Below are positions 1-8,679 of a stretch of DNA of 28,169 nt, piece after piece. The DNA is from Gemella haemolysans (GTDB taxonomy: Bacteria; Bacillota; Bacilli; Staphylococcales; Gemellaceae): the NCBI RefSeq assembly GCF_901873445.1, contig NZ_CABFLN010000022.1:1-28169 (forward strand), written 5' to 3'. The notes below the pieces were generated by a model. It had not been told where the DNA came from, made no database searches, and worked only from the letters and a program-made list of their open reading frames with translations. Made by a program: the position numbers and the translations under genes. Numbering within the stretch: the stretch's first letter is position 1; each line of letters starts with the position of its first letter.

Positions 1-1489
1 TTACTTCCTCTTTCAAAGCTTCTAGTATCGCTTTATCTTGTCTTCTTACACTCGGATATTTTTCCTTATATTTAGCAGTTGCAAGAGTTTCGACTTTTTT
101 ATCGAACTCCCCCTTTAAAATGCTTTTAATTAAGGTATTAACCGAACTTAAATTCACACCTTGACTGTAACGTTCTTCGTTCTCTACTACACCGTCAATA
201 CGGTTGATAGTATGGTCATAGACAGTTTCTTCAGATTTATCCTTTTTAATCGCTTTAACAACGATACGATAAGTCCCTTTTGACCCGTTAAAGTCTGAGA
301 TATAACCTGTCACAAAGTCGATTTTCAAGCGACTTCCATATGCAGTTGAAAAGGCTGTAAACGTTTTTTCTATCCCATTGAACCCTTCAATATTTGGTGC
401 GTGTTGGAGTATATCTTCTCTCTCTTTTACTGGTAATTTACCAAGACTAGCTTGATTCCCCGAATTATTTGCTGAAGCTATTTCAAACGTAGTGCCATCT
501 TGTGCTTTATCTTCTTTATTGGCGATAGTACGTCCTTTGGCAAGCATTAACATATATTTAAAACGTCGGTCTAACGCTTGCTCGTGAGCATAGATTTGGT
601 CAAGGGCATTAGAACCAAGCATTCCACCTTCTTGGCGTTCGCCATTTTTGTTATACCAACCTGTGAAATAGCCTTGTTCATTTTTCATCCCAATAGCGAA
701 TTTACCAGTTTCACCATCTTTTTTCATAATAGCTGTCCATCCACCAAAGCTACTGATTTCTCTGATTTCACCTGGTTGAAGTTTCACACCACTCGGGTCA
801 GTAGTAACATTACCATGTTCATCAAATCTAAGAGCATCCCCAAGAGTATCCATATTTCTCAAGTATGAACGCTCGTTATTTTGGAAGTCATCCGGCATAT
901 TTTGGATAATCTTCCACATTTCTTCAACTGTAGCATTATGATCAGGATCGTTGAAACTCAAGTGAGCACTCGGATCATGTGCTCCAGGCTGATCTCCTTT
1001 TGGTATATTTACCCCCGGTTGATCTGGTTGTACTGTAGAACCCTTACGTCCGGTTAGAGCTGAGTTTAATGTTTCGTTATTTTCAGTTGAAGACCCGGCA
1101 GGTGTCTCAGTTCCAGTAGGAGTATTAGAAGTTCCGCCAGCAGGAGCATCTCCCACATCTCTTTTTGAACGGCGACCTCTAGTATTAGCAGACGTAGGCG
1201 CCTCTGTTGGTTGTATTGCATTAAGTGTTTCTTTATTTTCTACTGGTTTCGTATTATTAGTTGCTAAAGTTTCATTGTTTTCTTTTTCTTTAGGTGTTGT
1301 TTCTGGATCAGTTGAATTTCCAGGTGCTCCACTTGATGTTTCCGATATACGCGGTGTATTATCATTAGCCGCAAGAGCATTCCCACCAGCTAAGAAATAC
1401 AATGTCGCTACAGACACACTAAAAACACCGACACTATATTTTCTTATAGAAAATCGAGTTTGTTTATCTCTATTTTGCAAATTATTCAT
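1..1489 (-). CDS. YSIRK signal-type cell-wall surface adhesin, N-terminal part (cut by the window edge)
   Basis: The ATG at 1489 follows a GAAAGGA ribosome binding site, and 496 codons are open to the window edge. The first 40 residues read as a YSIRK/GxxxS signal peptide (SIRKYSVGVFSV core, hydrophobic stretch, cleavage near GGNALA). Export to the septal region and later sortase anchoring are expected, although the LPXTG end lies outside the window. A low-complexity Thr/Pro/Asn/Glu linker follows, with an Arg/Lys cluster (RGRRSKRDV) often seen after YSIRK signals. From about residue 160 there is a folded region containing SSFGGWTAI, GKFAIGMKN and GYFTGWY, then a helical, charged part. From memory it resembles the N-terminal regions of large staphylococcal and streptococcal adhesins of the SasC/Mrp kind, but I cannot assign a named domain. 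The surface-protein class is secure; the ligand is unknown. Confidence 0.85.
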   Translation of the reverse strand, partial: MNNLQNRDKQTRFSIRKYSVGVFSVSVATLYFLAGGNALAANDNTPRISETSSGAPGNSTDPETTPKEKENNETLATNNTKPVENKETLNAIQPTEAPTSANTRGRRSKRDVGDAPAGGTSNTPTGTETPAGSSTENNETLNSALTGRKGSTVQPDQPGVNIPKGDQPGAHDPSAHLSFNDPDHNATVEEMWKIIQNMPDDFQNNERSYLRNMDTLGDALRFDEHGNVTTDPSGVKLQPGEIREISSFGGWTAIMKKDGETGKFAIGMKNEQGYFTGWYNKNGERQEGGMLGSNALDQIYAHEQALDRRFKYMLMLAKGRTIANKEDKAQDGTTFEIASANNSGNQASLGKLPVKEREDILQHAPNIEGFNGIEKTFTAFSTAYGSRLKIDFVTGYISDFNGSKGTYRIVVKAIKKDKSEETVYDHTINRIDGVVENEERYSQGVNLSSVNTLIKSILKGEFDKKVETLATAKYKEKYPSVRRQDKAILEALKEEV

Positions 1490-1626
1490 TTCCTTTCTCC
1501 TTGTTTTTTCTATTTATCTAGAATATTTTACAACATTCACTTAATATATACTTAAAAATTTTTCTAAATTTATGCTTTTTTTGAAAAATTATTAAACTTT
1601 CAAAATCATGTTGCAATTCATCAAAT

Positions 1627-1655
1627 ATTATAACACTTCTTCATCAACTTTTCAA
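1627..1655 (-). promoter_or_regulatory. Sigma-A promoter of the YSIRK adhesin gene
   Basis: On the minus strand TTGAAA (1655-1650) and a perfect TATAAT (1632-1627) are separated by 17 bp. The expected start near 1620 gives an untranslated leader of about 130 bases before the ATG at 1489, long enough for post-transcriptional control. Confidence 0.75.
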
Positions 1656-1715
1656 CATTTTAAGCCTTTAAAAGGCAATATTCTACAATAAATATCCCCT
1701 TTACCTCCCCCTTCG

Positions 1716-1750
<35 letters not shown>

Positions 1751-1943
1751 ATTTTCTTCATAAAAATACACTCTTACACTATCCATAATATTTAAACAAA
1801 ACCACTGAACTATAGTTATAAAGTAGCTCTTAAATTTTTTCAAATCTTTAATAATTCCCCCACACGTTCATACTAATATTCACATTTTATGTGCAATTAA
1901 ATTTTGAATTGACAGAATACACTATAAATACCAATGTTATCAT

Positions 1944-1972
1944 TAGAAAAAATATTTTTTTTCTAGTATAAT
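1944..1972 (+). promoter_or_regulatory. Probable sigma-A promoter of the rpn gene
   Basis: TAGAAA (1944-1949), a 17-bp spacer and a perfect TATAAT (1967-1972) lie 70 bp before the ATG at 2042. The -35 box matches the consensus at four of six positions. A TTGACA at 1909-1914 has no good -10 partner at normal spacing. Confidence 0.55.
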
Positions 1973-2041
1973 AAAGTTAAGAATAGGGTAGAAAGTAAAA
2001 TTTTAAAATATTATAATTAAAAAATAGGGAGTGAAAAAAAT

Positions 2042-3076
2042 ATGGAAGAACGACATAAAAACATAAAACCTATTTATGATTTAGTTGTTAAAAAAGTATT
2101 TCGTAATGAAGAGGTAGCATTGCAATTTGTAAAAGATATTTTTGAATTACCGGCGAAAAGTGCGAAGTTAATTGAGGGAAATCAAATCTTTGCAGCAAAC
2201 AGCAATGTAGGAACAGACTTCAATATAGCTGTAGACATTCTAGTGGAATTAGATAACCATGCACAGGTAATTATCGAAGTGCAACTCGCCAAGCAGGTAT
2301 TCTTTATTAACAGAATCTGGGCATATTTATGTAAGCAGGTAAATGACAATATTGAGAGATTAAAACAAAACGAAAAAGAGCAGCTCGCTATTTATAAAAA
2401 ATTGCCACCGGTGTATGTAGCAGCTATCGTCGATCAAAACTACTTTGAAGGCGACGAAGCTATAAGTACTTTTTTAATCAAAGAAGAAACTAGAAACACA
2501 GAACTTAAAATGCATGTGGATAATGACACTAAAGAAATGCCGTTATTAAAAATTGTATTTTTAGAACTGAAAAAATATAAAGAAAACTTAAACAATGATT
2601 ATAAAAAAATAAGATGGCTGGAATTTTTCGGGAACAAACAGTACACAAGTGCACCCGATGATGTACTTGTCCAAGCCGATAATTTATTAAATCTTAGAAA
2701 CTGGACTAAGGAGGAAAAACGTATGTATGATGAAATGACAAGACAACAAGACCACTACTGGGCATCGTATATGTATGCACAGGAAGAAGGTCGTGCCGCA
2801 GGACATGCTGATGGTATGGCTGCCGGTCTCGCAGAAGGACGCGCAGAAGGACGCGCAGAAGGACGCGCAGAAGGACTGAAGTTAGGAATTGAAAAAGGTA
2901 TTGAACAAGGTCGCGTTGCTGGCAGAGAGGAAGGAATTGAACAAGGGATTGAACAAGGAATTGAGCAAGGAAGAATAACAGTAATAGTAAACTTAATAAA
3001 AGAAGGGATTATAACAAAAGAGTTGGGAGCACAAAAATTAAATCTAACCGAGCAGGAGTTGGAAGAGTATCTGTAA
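2042..3076 (+). CDS. Rpn family recombination-promoting nuclease / PD-(D/E)XK nuclease family transposase-like protein
   Basis: The protein has 344 residues and a GGGAG ribosome binding site. The N-terminal half carries the PD-(D/E)XK core of the Rpn/T_den_put_tspse family: Asp65 in NIAVDILVEL, then Glu79-x-Gln81 in VIIEVQL, the E-x-Q variant typical of this family. The middle (about 100-225) is helical. The C-terminus (about 250-320) consists of four-residue repeats, (AEGR)n then (GIEQ)n, encoded by 12-bp tandem repeats. Known members are DNA endonucleases; Escherichia coli Rpn proteins promote RecA-independent recombination and have been linked to phage defence. The gene stands alone between a divergent adhesin gene and the convergent suf operon. 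An internal start is described separately. Family assignment is firm; the physiological role is inferred. Confidence 0.88.
   Translation: MEERHKNIKPIYDLVVKKVFRNEEVALQFVKDIFELPAKSAKLIEGNQIFAANSNVGTDFNIAVDILVELDNHAQVIIEVQLAKQVFFINRIWAYLCKQVNDNIERLKQNEKEQLAIYKKLPPVYVAAIVDQNYFEGDEAISTFLIKEETRNTELKMHVDNDTKEMPLLKIVFLELKKYKENLNNDYKKIRWLEFFGNKQYTSAPDDVLVQADNLLNLRNWTKEEKRMYDEMTRQQDHYWASYMYAQEEGRAAGHADGMAAGLAEGRAEGRAEGRAEGLKLGIEKGIEQGRVAGREEGIEQGIEQGIEQGRITVIVNLIKEGIITKELGAQKLNLTEQELEEYL
2723..3076 (+). CDS. Candidate internally initiated Rpn C-terminal protein (RpnS-like, gene within gene)
   Basis: Inside the rpn reading frame a perfect AAGGAGG (2708-2714) sits eight bases before the in-frame ATG at 2723 (Met228 of the long protein). 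This site is stronger than that of the full-length start. The product would have 117 residues: a short helical lead (YDEMTRQQ), the AEGR and GIEQ repeat region, and the C-terminal tail, without the nuclease core. In enteric Rpn loci a small protein translated from an internal start acts as an intragenic antitoxin to the nuclease, and its size varies with the repeats. The arrangement here matches that. Caution: the codons Lys-Glu-Glu could produce the motif by chance. Confidence 0.55.
   Translation: MYDEMTRQQDHYWASYMYAQEEGRAAGHADGMAAGLAEGRAEGRAEGRAEGLKLGIEKGIEQGRVAGREEGIEQGIEQGIEQGRITVIVNLIKEGIITKELGAQKLNLTEQELEEYL
2831..2968 (+). repeat. 12-bp coding minisatellites in rpn (AEGR and GIEQ units)
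   Basis: Units of GCAGAAGGACGC run for 3.8 identical copies at 2831-2876 (AEGR), and three near-identical GGAATTGAACAA-type units run at 2933-2968 (GIEQ). Both have a 12-bp period, so gain or loss of units keeps the frame and changes only the length of the C-terminal rod. Confidence 0.95.
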
Positions 3077-3232
3077 CAACCACAGTAAATCAATATAGCA
3101 ATTTATAAACAAGTGGAATGATTAAAAAGAACTAAATTTTAACAAAGTGTATATAATAACTCATAGACGCAGTGGTTTATTAATATCTAAATACGCTTTA
3201 TAAAAGCTTTTCAGATATATCTAACAAGCTTT

Positions 3233-3300
3233 GAGGGGAGACTCAACAAAATCGATTTCTATGAAATCACGATTTTTGAGTCCCCCCTCTTTTCTTCTTT
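3233..3300 (+). terminator. Long hairpin with T-rich tail, probable rpn terminator
   Basis: GAGGGG (3233-3238) pairs with CCCCTC (3284-3289). Within it GACTCA pairs with TGAGTC, AAAATCG with CGATTTT, and ATTTC with GAAAT around a tiny loop. A T-rich run follows on the plus strand (3290-3300). It lies 157 bp after the rpn stop and faces the end of the suf operon. The left side has no A-tract, so it is less convincing as a terminator for suf. Its length and internal symmetry also suit a dispersed intergenic repeat. Confidence 0.6.
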
Positions 3301-3329
3301 ATTTAAAATTTAAATTTTTATGTTATAGA

Positions 3330-4727
3330 TTATCCTATTGATCCTTCCATCTCAAATGAAATTAATCTGTTTAATTCAACAGCATATTCCATTGGAAGTT
3401 CTTTTGTAAATGGTTCGATGAATCCCATAACTATCATTTCAGTAGCTTGTCCTTCATCAAGACCTCTACTCATTAAGTAGAATAATTGTTCTTCTGAAAC
3501 TTTAGATACTTTTGCTTCGTGCTCTAAGGATACGTTAGAGTTTTTGACGATGTTGTAAGGAATAGTATCAGAGGTTGAGTATTCATCTAAGATTAAAGTA
3601 TCACATTCAATGTTTGAACGAGAACCTTCAGAGTTTTTACCGAAGTGAATCCATCCACGGTAGTTAACTTTACCTCCACGACGAGACATTGATTTAGAAA
3701 CAACAGTAGATGATGTTCTAGGTGCTAGGTGAATCATCTTAGAACCTGCATCAAGTACTTGCCCTTCACTAGCCATAGCGATAGATAGTGTATTTCCACT
3801 TGCTCCTTCTCCAACTAATATACAAGCTGGGTATTTCATAGTTAATTTAGAACCTAAGTTTCCATCAACCCATTCCATAGTACCATTTTTCTCAACAATC
3901 GCACGCTTAGTAACTAAGTTATAAACGTTCGTTGACCAGTTTTGAATAGTTGTATATCTAAAACGAGCATTCTCTTTAATAAAGATTTCCACTACAGCAG
4001 CATGTAGTGAACTTGCTGAATAAGTTGGAGCAGTACACCCTTCTACATAATGTAGAGAAGAATTTTTCTCAATAATAATTAATGTACGCTCAAACTGCCC
4101 CATTTTTTCACTGTTAATTCTGAAGTATGCTTGAAGCGGTGCTTCTACTGATACATTTTCCGGACAGTAGATAAATGAGCCCCCTGACCATACTGCTGAG
4201 TTTAATGCAGCAAATTTATTATCATTAAAATCAACGGCTTTTGAGAAATATTCTTTGAAAATTTCTTCATGATTTTTTAATGCTGTATCTGTATCTTCAA
4301 AGATAATTCCTTTTTCTTCGAATTGTTTATGCATATTGTGATAAACTACTTCTGATTCATATTGTGCAGAAACCCCTGCAAGATATTTTTGTTCAGCTTC
4401 TGGAATACCAAGTTTTTCAAAAGTATTTTTAATTTCTTCGGGTACTTCATCCCATGAACGTTCTGTTTTTTCTGATGGTTTTACATAGTATGTTAAGTCC
4501 TCAAAATCAATTTCAGATAAGTCTCCACCCCATGTAGGCATTGGCATTCTATAGAACTCTTTTAATGCATTTAGACGATATTCTAACATCCATTTAGGTT
4601 CTTCTTTTCTTTCAGAAATTGTTTTAACGATTTCTTTTGTTAATCCTTTATCAGTTTTGAATATAGATACATCTTTATCTGAAAATCCATACTGATAATC
4701 GGTAAACATTTCTTCATTTTTATTCAA
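3330..4727 (-). CDS. sufB: Fe-S cluster assembly scaffold SufB
   Basis: SufB is the scaffold subunit of the cytosolic SufBCD complex, on which Fe-S clusters are built before transfer to apo-proteins. The protein aligns throughout with Suf[12 protein letters not shown] near the N-terminus, the beta-helix core, and the C-terminal [14 protein letters not shown] and [13 protein letters not shown] motifs. I place the start at TTG 4727: AAGGAG lies eight bases before it, and the resulting 465 residues match the Bacillus subtilis protein. The upstream GTG at 4736 overlaps that Shine-Dalgarno and would be badly spaced. It is the last gene of sufCDSUB, 17 bp after sufU. Confidence 0.96.
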   Translation of the reverse strand: MNKNEEMFTDYQYGFSDKDVSIFKTDKGLTKEIVKTISERKEEPKWMLEYRLNALKEFYRMPMPTWGGDLSEIDFEDLTYYVKPSEKTERSWDEVPEEIKNTFEKLGIPEAEQKYLAGVSAQYESEVVYHNMHKQFEEKGIIFEDTDTALKNHEEIFKEYFSKAVDFNDNKFAALNSAVWSGGSFIYCPENVSVEAPLQAYFRINSEKMGQFERTLIIIEKNSSLHYVEGCTAPTYSASSLHAAVVEIFIKENARFRYTTIQNWSTNVYNLVTKRAIVEKNGTMEWVDGNLGSKLTMKYPACILVGEGASGNTLSIAMASEGQVLDAGSKMIHLAPRTSSTVVSKSMSRRGGKVNYRGWIHFGKNSEGSRSNIECDTLILDEYSTSDTIPYNIVKNSNVSLEHEAKVSKVSEEQLFYLMSRGLDEGQATEMIVMGFIEPFTKELPMEYAVELNRLISFEMEGSIG

Positions 4728-4744
4728 TGCAATCACTCCTTTTT

Positions 4745-5173
4745 CTATTTATTTTCTTCTAAAATTTTTTCTGTAATTTTCCATGCTAAAGTAGCACACT
4801 TAACCCTAGCTGGAAGTTGAGAAATATTTTGTAATGAAATACTATCTTCTAAGTTTTCTTCATTAAATTCATTTCCCATTATCATATTCAAAAAGTCTTT
4901 AATCTTGGTATTAGCTTTTTCTACTGTTAAACCTTTAAGTTCTTCTGTTAACATAGAAGCAGACGCCAATGAGATAGAACAACCAGTCCCAACGAATTTG
5001 ATATCTTCGATAATATTATCAACTAACTTCATGCTTACTGTTATTTTATCTCCACAAGAAGGATTTAACATTTCTAATTTATAGCTATTTTCTATTTCTC
5101 CATTATTTCTAGGATGCTTACTATGATCTAAGATTACTTGTTTATATAAACTTTTTAAATCACTAAAACTCAT
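4745..5173 (-). CDS. sufU: SufU, zinc-dependent sulfurtransferase of the Suf system
   Basis: SufU accepts sulfur from the SufS persulfide and passes it to SufB. The protein carries the three SufU cysteines in context: [21 protein letters not shown] and VKCATLAW. It also has the SufU-type insert before the last cysteine that separates it from IscU. I choose ATG 5173 (142 residues), ten bases after AAGGAG; a TTG at 5179 is only four bases from that site. The start lies inside the end of sufS (11-bp overlap), implying translational coupling. Confidence 0.94.
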   Translation of the reverse strand: MSFSDLKSLYKQVILDHSKHPRNNGEIENSYKLEMLNPSCGDKITVSMKLVDNIIEDIKFVGTGCSISLASASMLTEELKGLTVEKANTKIKDFLNMIMGNEFNEENLEDSISLQNISQLPARVKCATLAWKITEKILEENK

Positions 5174-6392
5174 TTTCAAAAAACTCCTTCGTTTCTTTTA
5201 AAGTTTGAATAAAGAAATCTATCTCTTCTTTTGTATTATATAAATATAGACTCGCTCTTGCTACTGAGTATGTTTCCAGTTTCCCTAATAACGGTTGAGT
5301 ACACTGGTGTCCTGCTCTTATACAAATTCCTTTAGCATCTAAAAAACTAGTTAAATCGTGTGGATGTACTCCAACTAGATTAAATGATATTAATGAAACT
5401 CTTTCTTCAATATTTTTTGTACCGTAAATCTCGATATTATCTATTTTTGAAAGCTCAGAATACATATATTCAGTAAGTTCTTTAGTGTACTTTTCAATAT
5501 TTTCTAAACCGACATTATTAAGATACTTAATAGTTGCTCCTAAGCCGGCAGCTTGTGCTAGTAGTGGTGTTCCCGCTTCAAATTTATCTGGTAGAATAGC
5601 CCATGTAGCTGAATTATCTTCAACAATACCAATCATTCCTCCACCGAATTCAACCGGATTAAATTTTTCTAATAAATGTTTTTTTCCGTATAAGACACCT
5701 ATACCAGTGGGTCCACACATCTTATGTGCACTAAAAGCTAAAAAGTCACAGTTCATTTTTTGAACATCGATTTTCAAATGAGGAACTGATTGTGCAGCAT
5801 CTACTACGAAATAAATATCTTTATCTTTCAATAATTCACCAATTTCATAAACTGGATTTATATTACCTAGTACATTAGAAGCATGGCACATTGATACAAT
5901 TTTTGTTTTCTCTGTAATGAATTCTTTTAATTGTTCAATACTAATTCTTCCTTCTTCATCTAATTCTAAATATTTTAAAACTAGGTTTTTTCGTTTAGCT
6001 AGTTGTTGCCAAGGAATAATATTAGCGTGGTGCTCCATGTAGGTAAGAATAATTTCATCACCGTCACTTACATCTTGTTCTAAAATTCTTGCTGCAAAAT
6101 TTAAACTTTCCGTAGTTCCACTAGTATAGATTATTTCTTCATAACTACTTGCATTTATAAATTCTCTAACTAATTCTTTAGACTCTTCGTATATTTTTTC
6201 TGATTCATTACCTAATGTATAAACAGATCTATGAATATTCGAATTATAATTTCTATAGTAATCTGATATAGCATCAATTACTTGATTCGGTTTTTGTGTG
6301 GTAGCTCCGTTATCGAAGAATATCAAATCATGGTCTGATATCCTTCTTTTTAATATAGGAAAGTCTTCTCTATATTTACTAAAATCTGTCAT
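5163..6392 (-). CDS. sufS: Cysteine desulfurase SufS
   Basis: This PLP-dependent group II cysteine desulfurase of 409 residues supplies persulfide sulfur to SufU. Visible motifs are FFDNGATTQKP at the N-terminus, TYMEHHANIIPW, DAAQSVPH, the PLP lysine in FSAHKMCGPTGIG, and the catalytic cysteine in RAGHQCTQPLL. The start lies two bases after the sufD stop (6395), and the stop overlaps sufU. The ribosome binding site (GAGTGAG) is weak, which fits coupling to sufD translation. Confidence 0.96.
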   Translation of the reverse strand: MTDFSKYREDFPILKRRISDHDLIFFDNGATTQKPNQVIDAISDYYRNYNSNIHRSVYTLGNESEKIYEESKELVREFINASSYEEIIYTSGTTESLNFAARILEQDVSDGDEIILTYMEHHANIIPWQQLAKRKNLVLKYLELDEEGRISIEQLKEFITEKTKIVSMCHASNVLGNINPVYEIGELLKDKDIYFVVDAAQSVPHLKIDVQKMNCDFLAFSAHKMCGPTGIGVLYGKKHLLEKFNPVEFGGGMIGIVEDNSATWAILPDKFEAGTPLLAQAAGLGATIKYLNNVGLENIEKYTKELTEYMYSELSKIDNIEIYGTKNIEERVSLISFNLVGVHPHDLTSFLDAKGICIRAGHQCTQPLLGKLETYSVARASLYLYNTKEEIDFFIQTLKETKEFFENEF

Positions 6393-6394
6393 TA

Positions 6395-7681
6395 TTACTC
6401 ACTCTCGTTGTTGTTAATTTTCTCATCAATAAGAACTGTTACAAGCTCTTTGATTTTATCTACTGTTAATTCTGAGATTACTGGAGATAAGAATCCATGA
6501 ACTAATAATCTACTAGATTCTTTTCTAGTTAATCCTCTACTTTGTAAGTAGTATAGTTGCTCTTCATCAATACGCCCTAAAGAAGCACCGTGTCCTGCCA
6601 TAACATCATTTTCATCTATTAATAGCATTGGATTTGCATCAGCTTTTGCTTCAGATGAAAGTGTCAGCATTCTTGAACTTTGATAAGCGTTAGATCCTGT
6701 TGCTCCTTTAACGATAAATCCTACACCGTTAAATACGATATGTGATTTATCCAGTAATACACCGTGTTGAAGAATATCACCTTTACTACTTAATCCTTGG
6801 TTGACTACTTCACTATTGAAGTAAGTTTTTTGTTCTTTAACTCCTAAAGTAACAATCTTAAGGTTTGCTTCAGATCCGTCACCTAGAATATTTGTTGTAT
6901 TATCATGATATACATCCGCTTCATCCATCGCTGCAACATTCCAGTTAATTAATGAATCTCTGTATGTCAATCCACGACGTAAAATAGTTCCACGTTTTTG
7001 TCCTGGTTGGTTCGTAATTGAACTATAGTTAATTTGAGCTCCTTCATGTGCAACTACTTCAGAAACTAAACTGAATGGAGCCTTATCCTCTTTTTGATTA
7101 TTTACGTAGTTTTCAATAAAGTTAAACTTAGCGTTATTTCCAACCTGAATAGTTACATGGTTGAATAAACTTTGTTCTTTATCAGAAATCACGATATATT
7201 GAAGTGGTTCTTCAATTACGGCATTATCTTTAACATCAATAAATAATCCAGCATTTAATAGTGTATAGTGAACAGCCGTTACTTTACTTTCTGCATAGTC
7301 AACTACACTCATAAAACTATCTTTAATATGATCATCATTCATTGCTGTAAATATATCTTTAATAATTACTTTATCAGCATACTTTTCTGGGATATTAATG
7401 TGTAAAATAGTGTTGTTTTTTTGGATTACGGCAAAATCATCACTATTAATACCATATTCAGTTAAATCTAAATTTCCTTCACTTTCTAATCTTAGAGTTG
7501 AAAAATCAATATTAAATAAGTTCCATCTTTCTAATTCCATAGATTCTAGTTTTGGAAAAGGTAGTGTATAACTTTTATATAAAGCTAATTTTCTAGTATT
7601 TAAAAACCATGTTGGTTCATTTGTATTAGAAAAAATGCTTTGTAAAGTTTTAATACTTAGTTTTAATTTATTATTTTCCAT
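6395..7681 (-). CDS. sufD: Fe-S cluster assembly protein SufD
   Basis: SufD is the partner of SufB in the SufBC2D complex and is needed for iron entry and correct assembly. The 428 residues show the SufBD beta-helix family, with the C-terminal MAGHGASLGRIDEEQLYYLQ and LVHGFLSPV motifs shared with SufB. AGAGG precedes the ATG by seven bases, and the start lies one base after the sufC stop. The order C-D-S-U-B is the usual one in Bacilli. Confidence 0.95.
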   Translation of the reverse strand: MENNKLKLSIKTLQSIFSNTNEPTWFLNTRKLALYKSYTLPFPKLESMELERWNLFNIDFSTLRLESEGNLDLTEYGINSDDFAVIQKNNTILHINIPEKYADKVIIKDIFTAMNDDHIKDSFMSVVDYAESKVTAVHYTLLNAGLFIDVKDNAVIEEPLQYIVISDKEQSLFNHVTIQVGNNAKFNFIENYVNNQKEDKAPFSLVSEVVAHEGAQINYSSITNQPGQKRGTILRRGLTYRDSLINWNVAAMDEADVYHDNTTNILGDGSEANLKIVTLGVKEQKTYFNSEVVNQGLSSKGDILQHGVLLDKSHIVFNGVGFIVKGATGSNAYQSSRMLTLSSEAKADANPMLLIDENDVMAGHGASLGRIDEEQLYYLQSRGLTRKESSRLLVHGFLSPVISELTVDKIKELVTVLIDEKINNNESE

Positions 7682-7682
7682 A

Positions 7683-8423
7683 TTAAACCTCTTCTTTTAA
7701 CCAGTCATAACCTTCTTTTTCTAAACGAAGCGCTAATTCAGGTCCACCTGATTTTACGATTTTTCCGTCCATTAGTACGTGAACGAAATCTGGCTCAATG
7801 TAATCTAATAATCTTTGATAGTGAGTAATTATTAAGCAACCAAAGTTTTCTCCACGCATTTTGTTTACACCTTTTGATACAACTTTTAATGCATCTATAT
7901 CTAAACCAGAGTCAATTTCGTCTAGAATAGCAAATTTTGGTTCTAACATCATCATTTGTAAAATTTCATTACGTTTCTTCTCTCCACCTGAAAATCCATC
8001 ATTTACATAACGTTGAGACATTTTTAGATCCATGTCTAAAAATTCCATAGTTTTATCTAATTTTTTTATATATTGCATTAGAGGTATACTATCTTCACGT
8101 TGTGCATTGATAGCAGATTTAATAAATTCTGAAGTTGGTACACCTGGAACTTCTGATGGGTATTGCATAGCTAAAAATAATCCAGCTCGAGCTCTTTCAT
8201 CAACTTCCATTTCTAATACTTCTTCACCATCTAATAAGATGCTTCCTCCATCAACTTCGTATTTAGGGTGTCCCATAATCGCAGAAGCTAATGTAGATTT
8301 ACCAGCTCCATTCGGTCCCATTACCGCATGAATTTCACCAGATTTTATTTCTAAATTTAGTCCTTTTAATATTTGTTTTTCATTAATTGATACTTCTAAA
8401 TTTTTTATATCAAGAACTGACAT
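7683..8423 (-). CDS. sufC: Fe-S cluster assembly ATPase SufC
   Basis: SufC is the ABC-type cytosolic ATPase that drives the SufBCD scaffold. Its 246 residues carry Walker [10 protein letters not shown] (about 37-45), signature FSGGEKKR (about 144-151), Walker [13 protein letters not shown] and switch His in LIITHYQR. There are no membrane segments, as expected for SufC. GGAGG lies seven bases before the ATG. It is the first gene of the operon, with a promoter and operator-like sites between 8462 and 8531. Confidence 0.97.
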   Translation of the reverse strand: MSVLDIKNLEVSINEKQILKGLNLEIKSGEIHAVMGPNGAGKSTLASAIMGHPKYEVDGGSILLDGEEVLEMEVDERARAGLFLAMQYPSEVPGVPTSEFIKSAINAQREDSIPLMQYIKKLDKTMEFLDMDLKMSQRYVNDGFSGGEKKRNEILQMMMLEPKFAILDEIDSGLDIDALKVVSKGVNKMRGENFGCLIITHYQRLLDYIEPDFVHVLMDGKIVKSGGPELALRLEKEGYDWLKEEV

Positions 8424-8461
8424 TTTATTTCCTCCATCTCTTATACTATTTCGATTTATAC

Positions 8462-8479
8462 ATTAGTATTAATACTAAT
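8462..8479. promoter_or_regulatory. 18-bp perfect palindrome in the suf leader
   Basis: ATTAGTATTAATACTAAT is a perfect 18-bp inverted repeat about 20-35 bp downstream of the predicted suf transcription start, between promoter and sufC. Its position suits a repressor operator. No regulator gene is nearby to link it to. Confidence 0.4.
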
Positions 8480-8490
8480 AATCATTATTT
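8476..8490. promoter_or_regulatory. Fur/PerR-like box at the suf transcription start
   Basis: The 7-1-7 sequence TAATAAT-C-ATTATTT matches the Fur core (TGATAAT-n-ATTATCA) at 11 of 14 positions and the PerR core at a similar number. It lies just downstream of the suf -10 box. Iron or peroxide control of suf would make sense, but in DNA this AT-rich such matches arise by chance. Confidence 0.25.
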
Positions 8491-8501
8491 TCATAATATT
8501 A

Positions 8502-8531
8502 ATTATAAAGGTTTTCATAATTATTATCAAA
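8502..8531 (-). promoter_or_regulatory. Sigma-A promoter of the suf operon
   Basis: On the minus strand TTGATA (8531-8526), an 18-bp spacer and a perfect TATAAT (8507-8502) lie about 80 bp before sufC. No other good promoter is seen in the 8424-8651 gap. Confidence 0.6.
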
Positions 8532-8651
8532 TTATTGGTTTGATTATTTTTGTACACGTTTATATCGAATTATATATTTTTAATTTAAATACTTGTCGAA
8601 TATATAATATCATTAAACATTATTCCAATTTCATATATTTCCTGAAATGAA

Positions 8652-8679
8652 AAAAGCATTCAATTTCTTGAATGCTTTT
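8652..8679 (-). terminator. Rho-independent terminator after the small gene at 8678
   Basis: A 12-bp perfect stem, AAAAGCATTCAA paired with TTGAATGCTTTT around TTTC, overlaps the TAA stop at 8678. A U-rich tail follows in the minus direction. It closes the 8678-11900 cluster and separates it from the suf promoter. Confidence 0.85.

Noticed and set aside
578..868. Plus-strand open frames within the adhesin gene (578-868 and 1275-1544)
   Set aside because: They lie wholly opposite the continuous YSIRK reading frame and show no protein-like features.
1909..1940. TTGACA at 1909 as the rpn promoter
   Set aside because: No -10 box lies at 16-18 bp; the TATAAT at 1967 with its own -35-like box is better.
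2755..3093. Open frame opposite the rpn repeats
   Set aside because: It is the mirror of the 12-bp coding repeats, giving Ser-Ala-Arg-Pro runs, with no ribosome binding site; rpn codes on the other strand.
8387..8650. Plus-strand open frame across the suf promoter region
   Set aside because: Its composition is that of AT-rich non-coding DNA, it overlaps the sufC start and the suf promoter, and it has no ribosome binding site.
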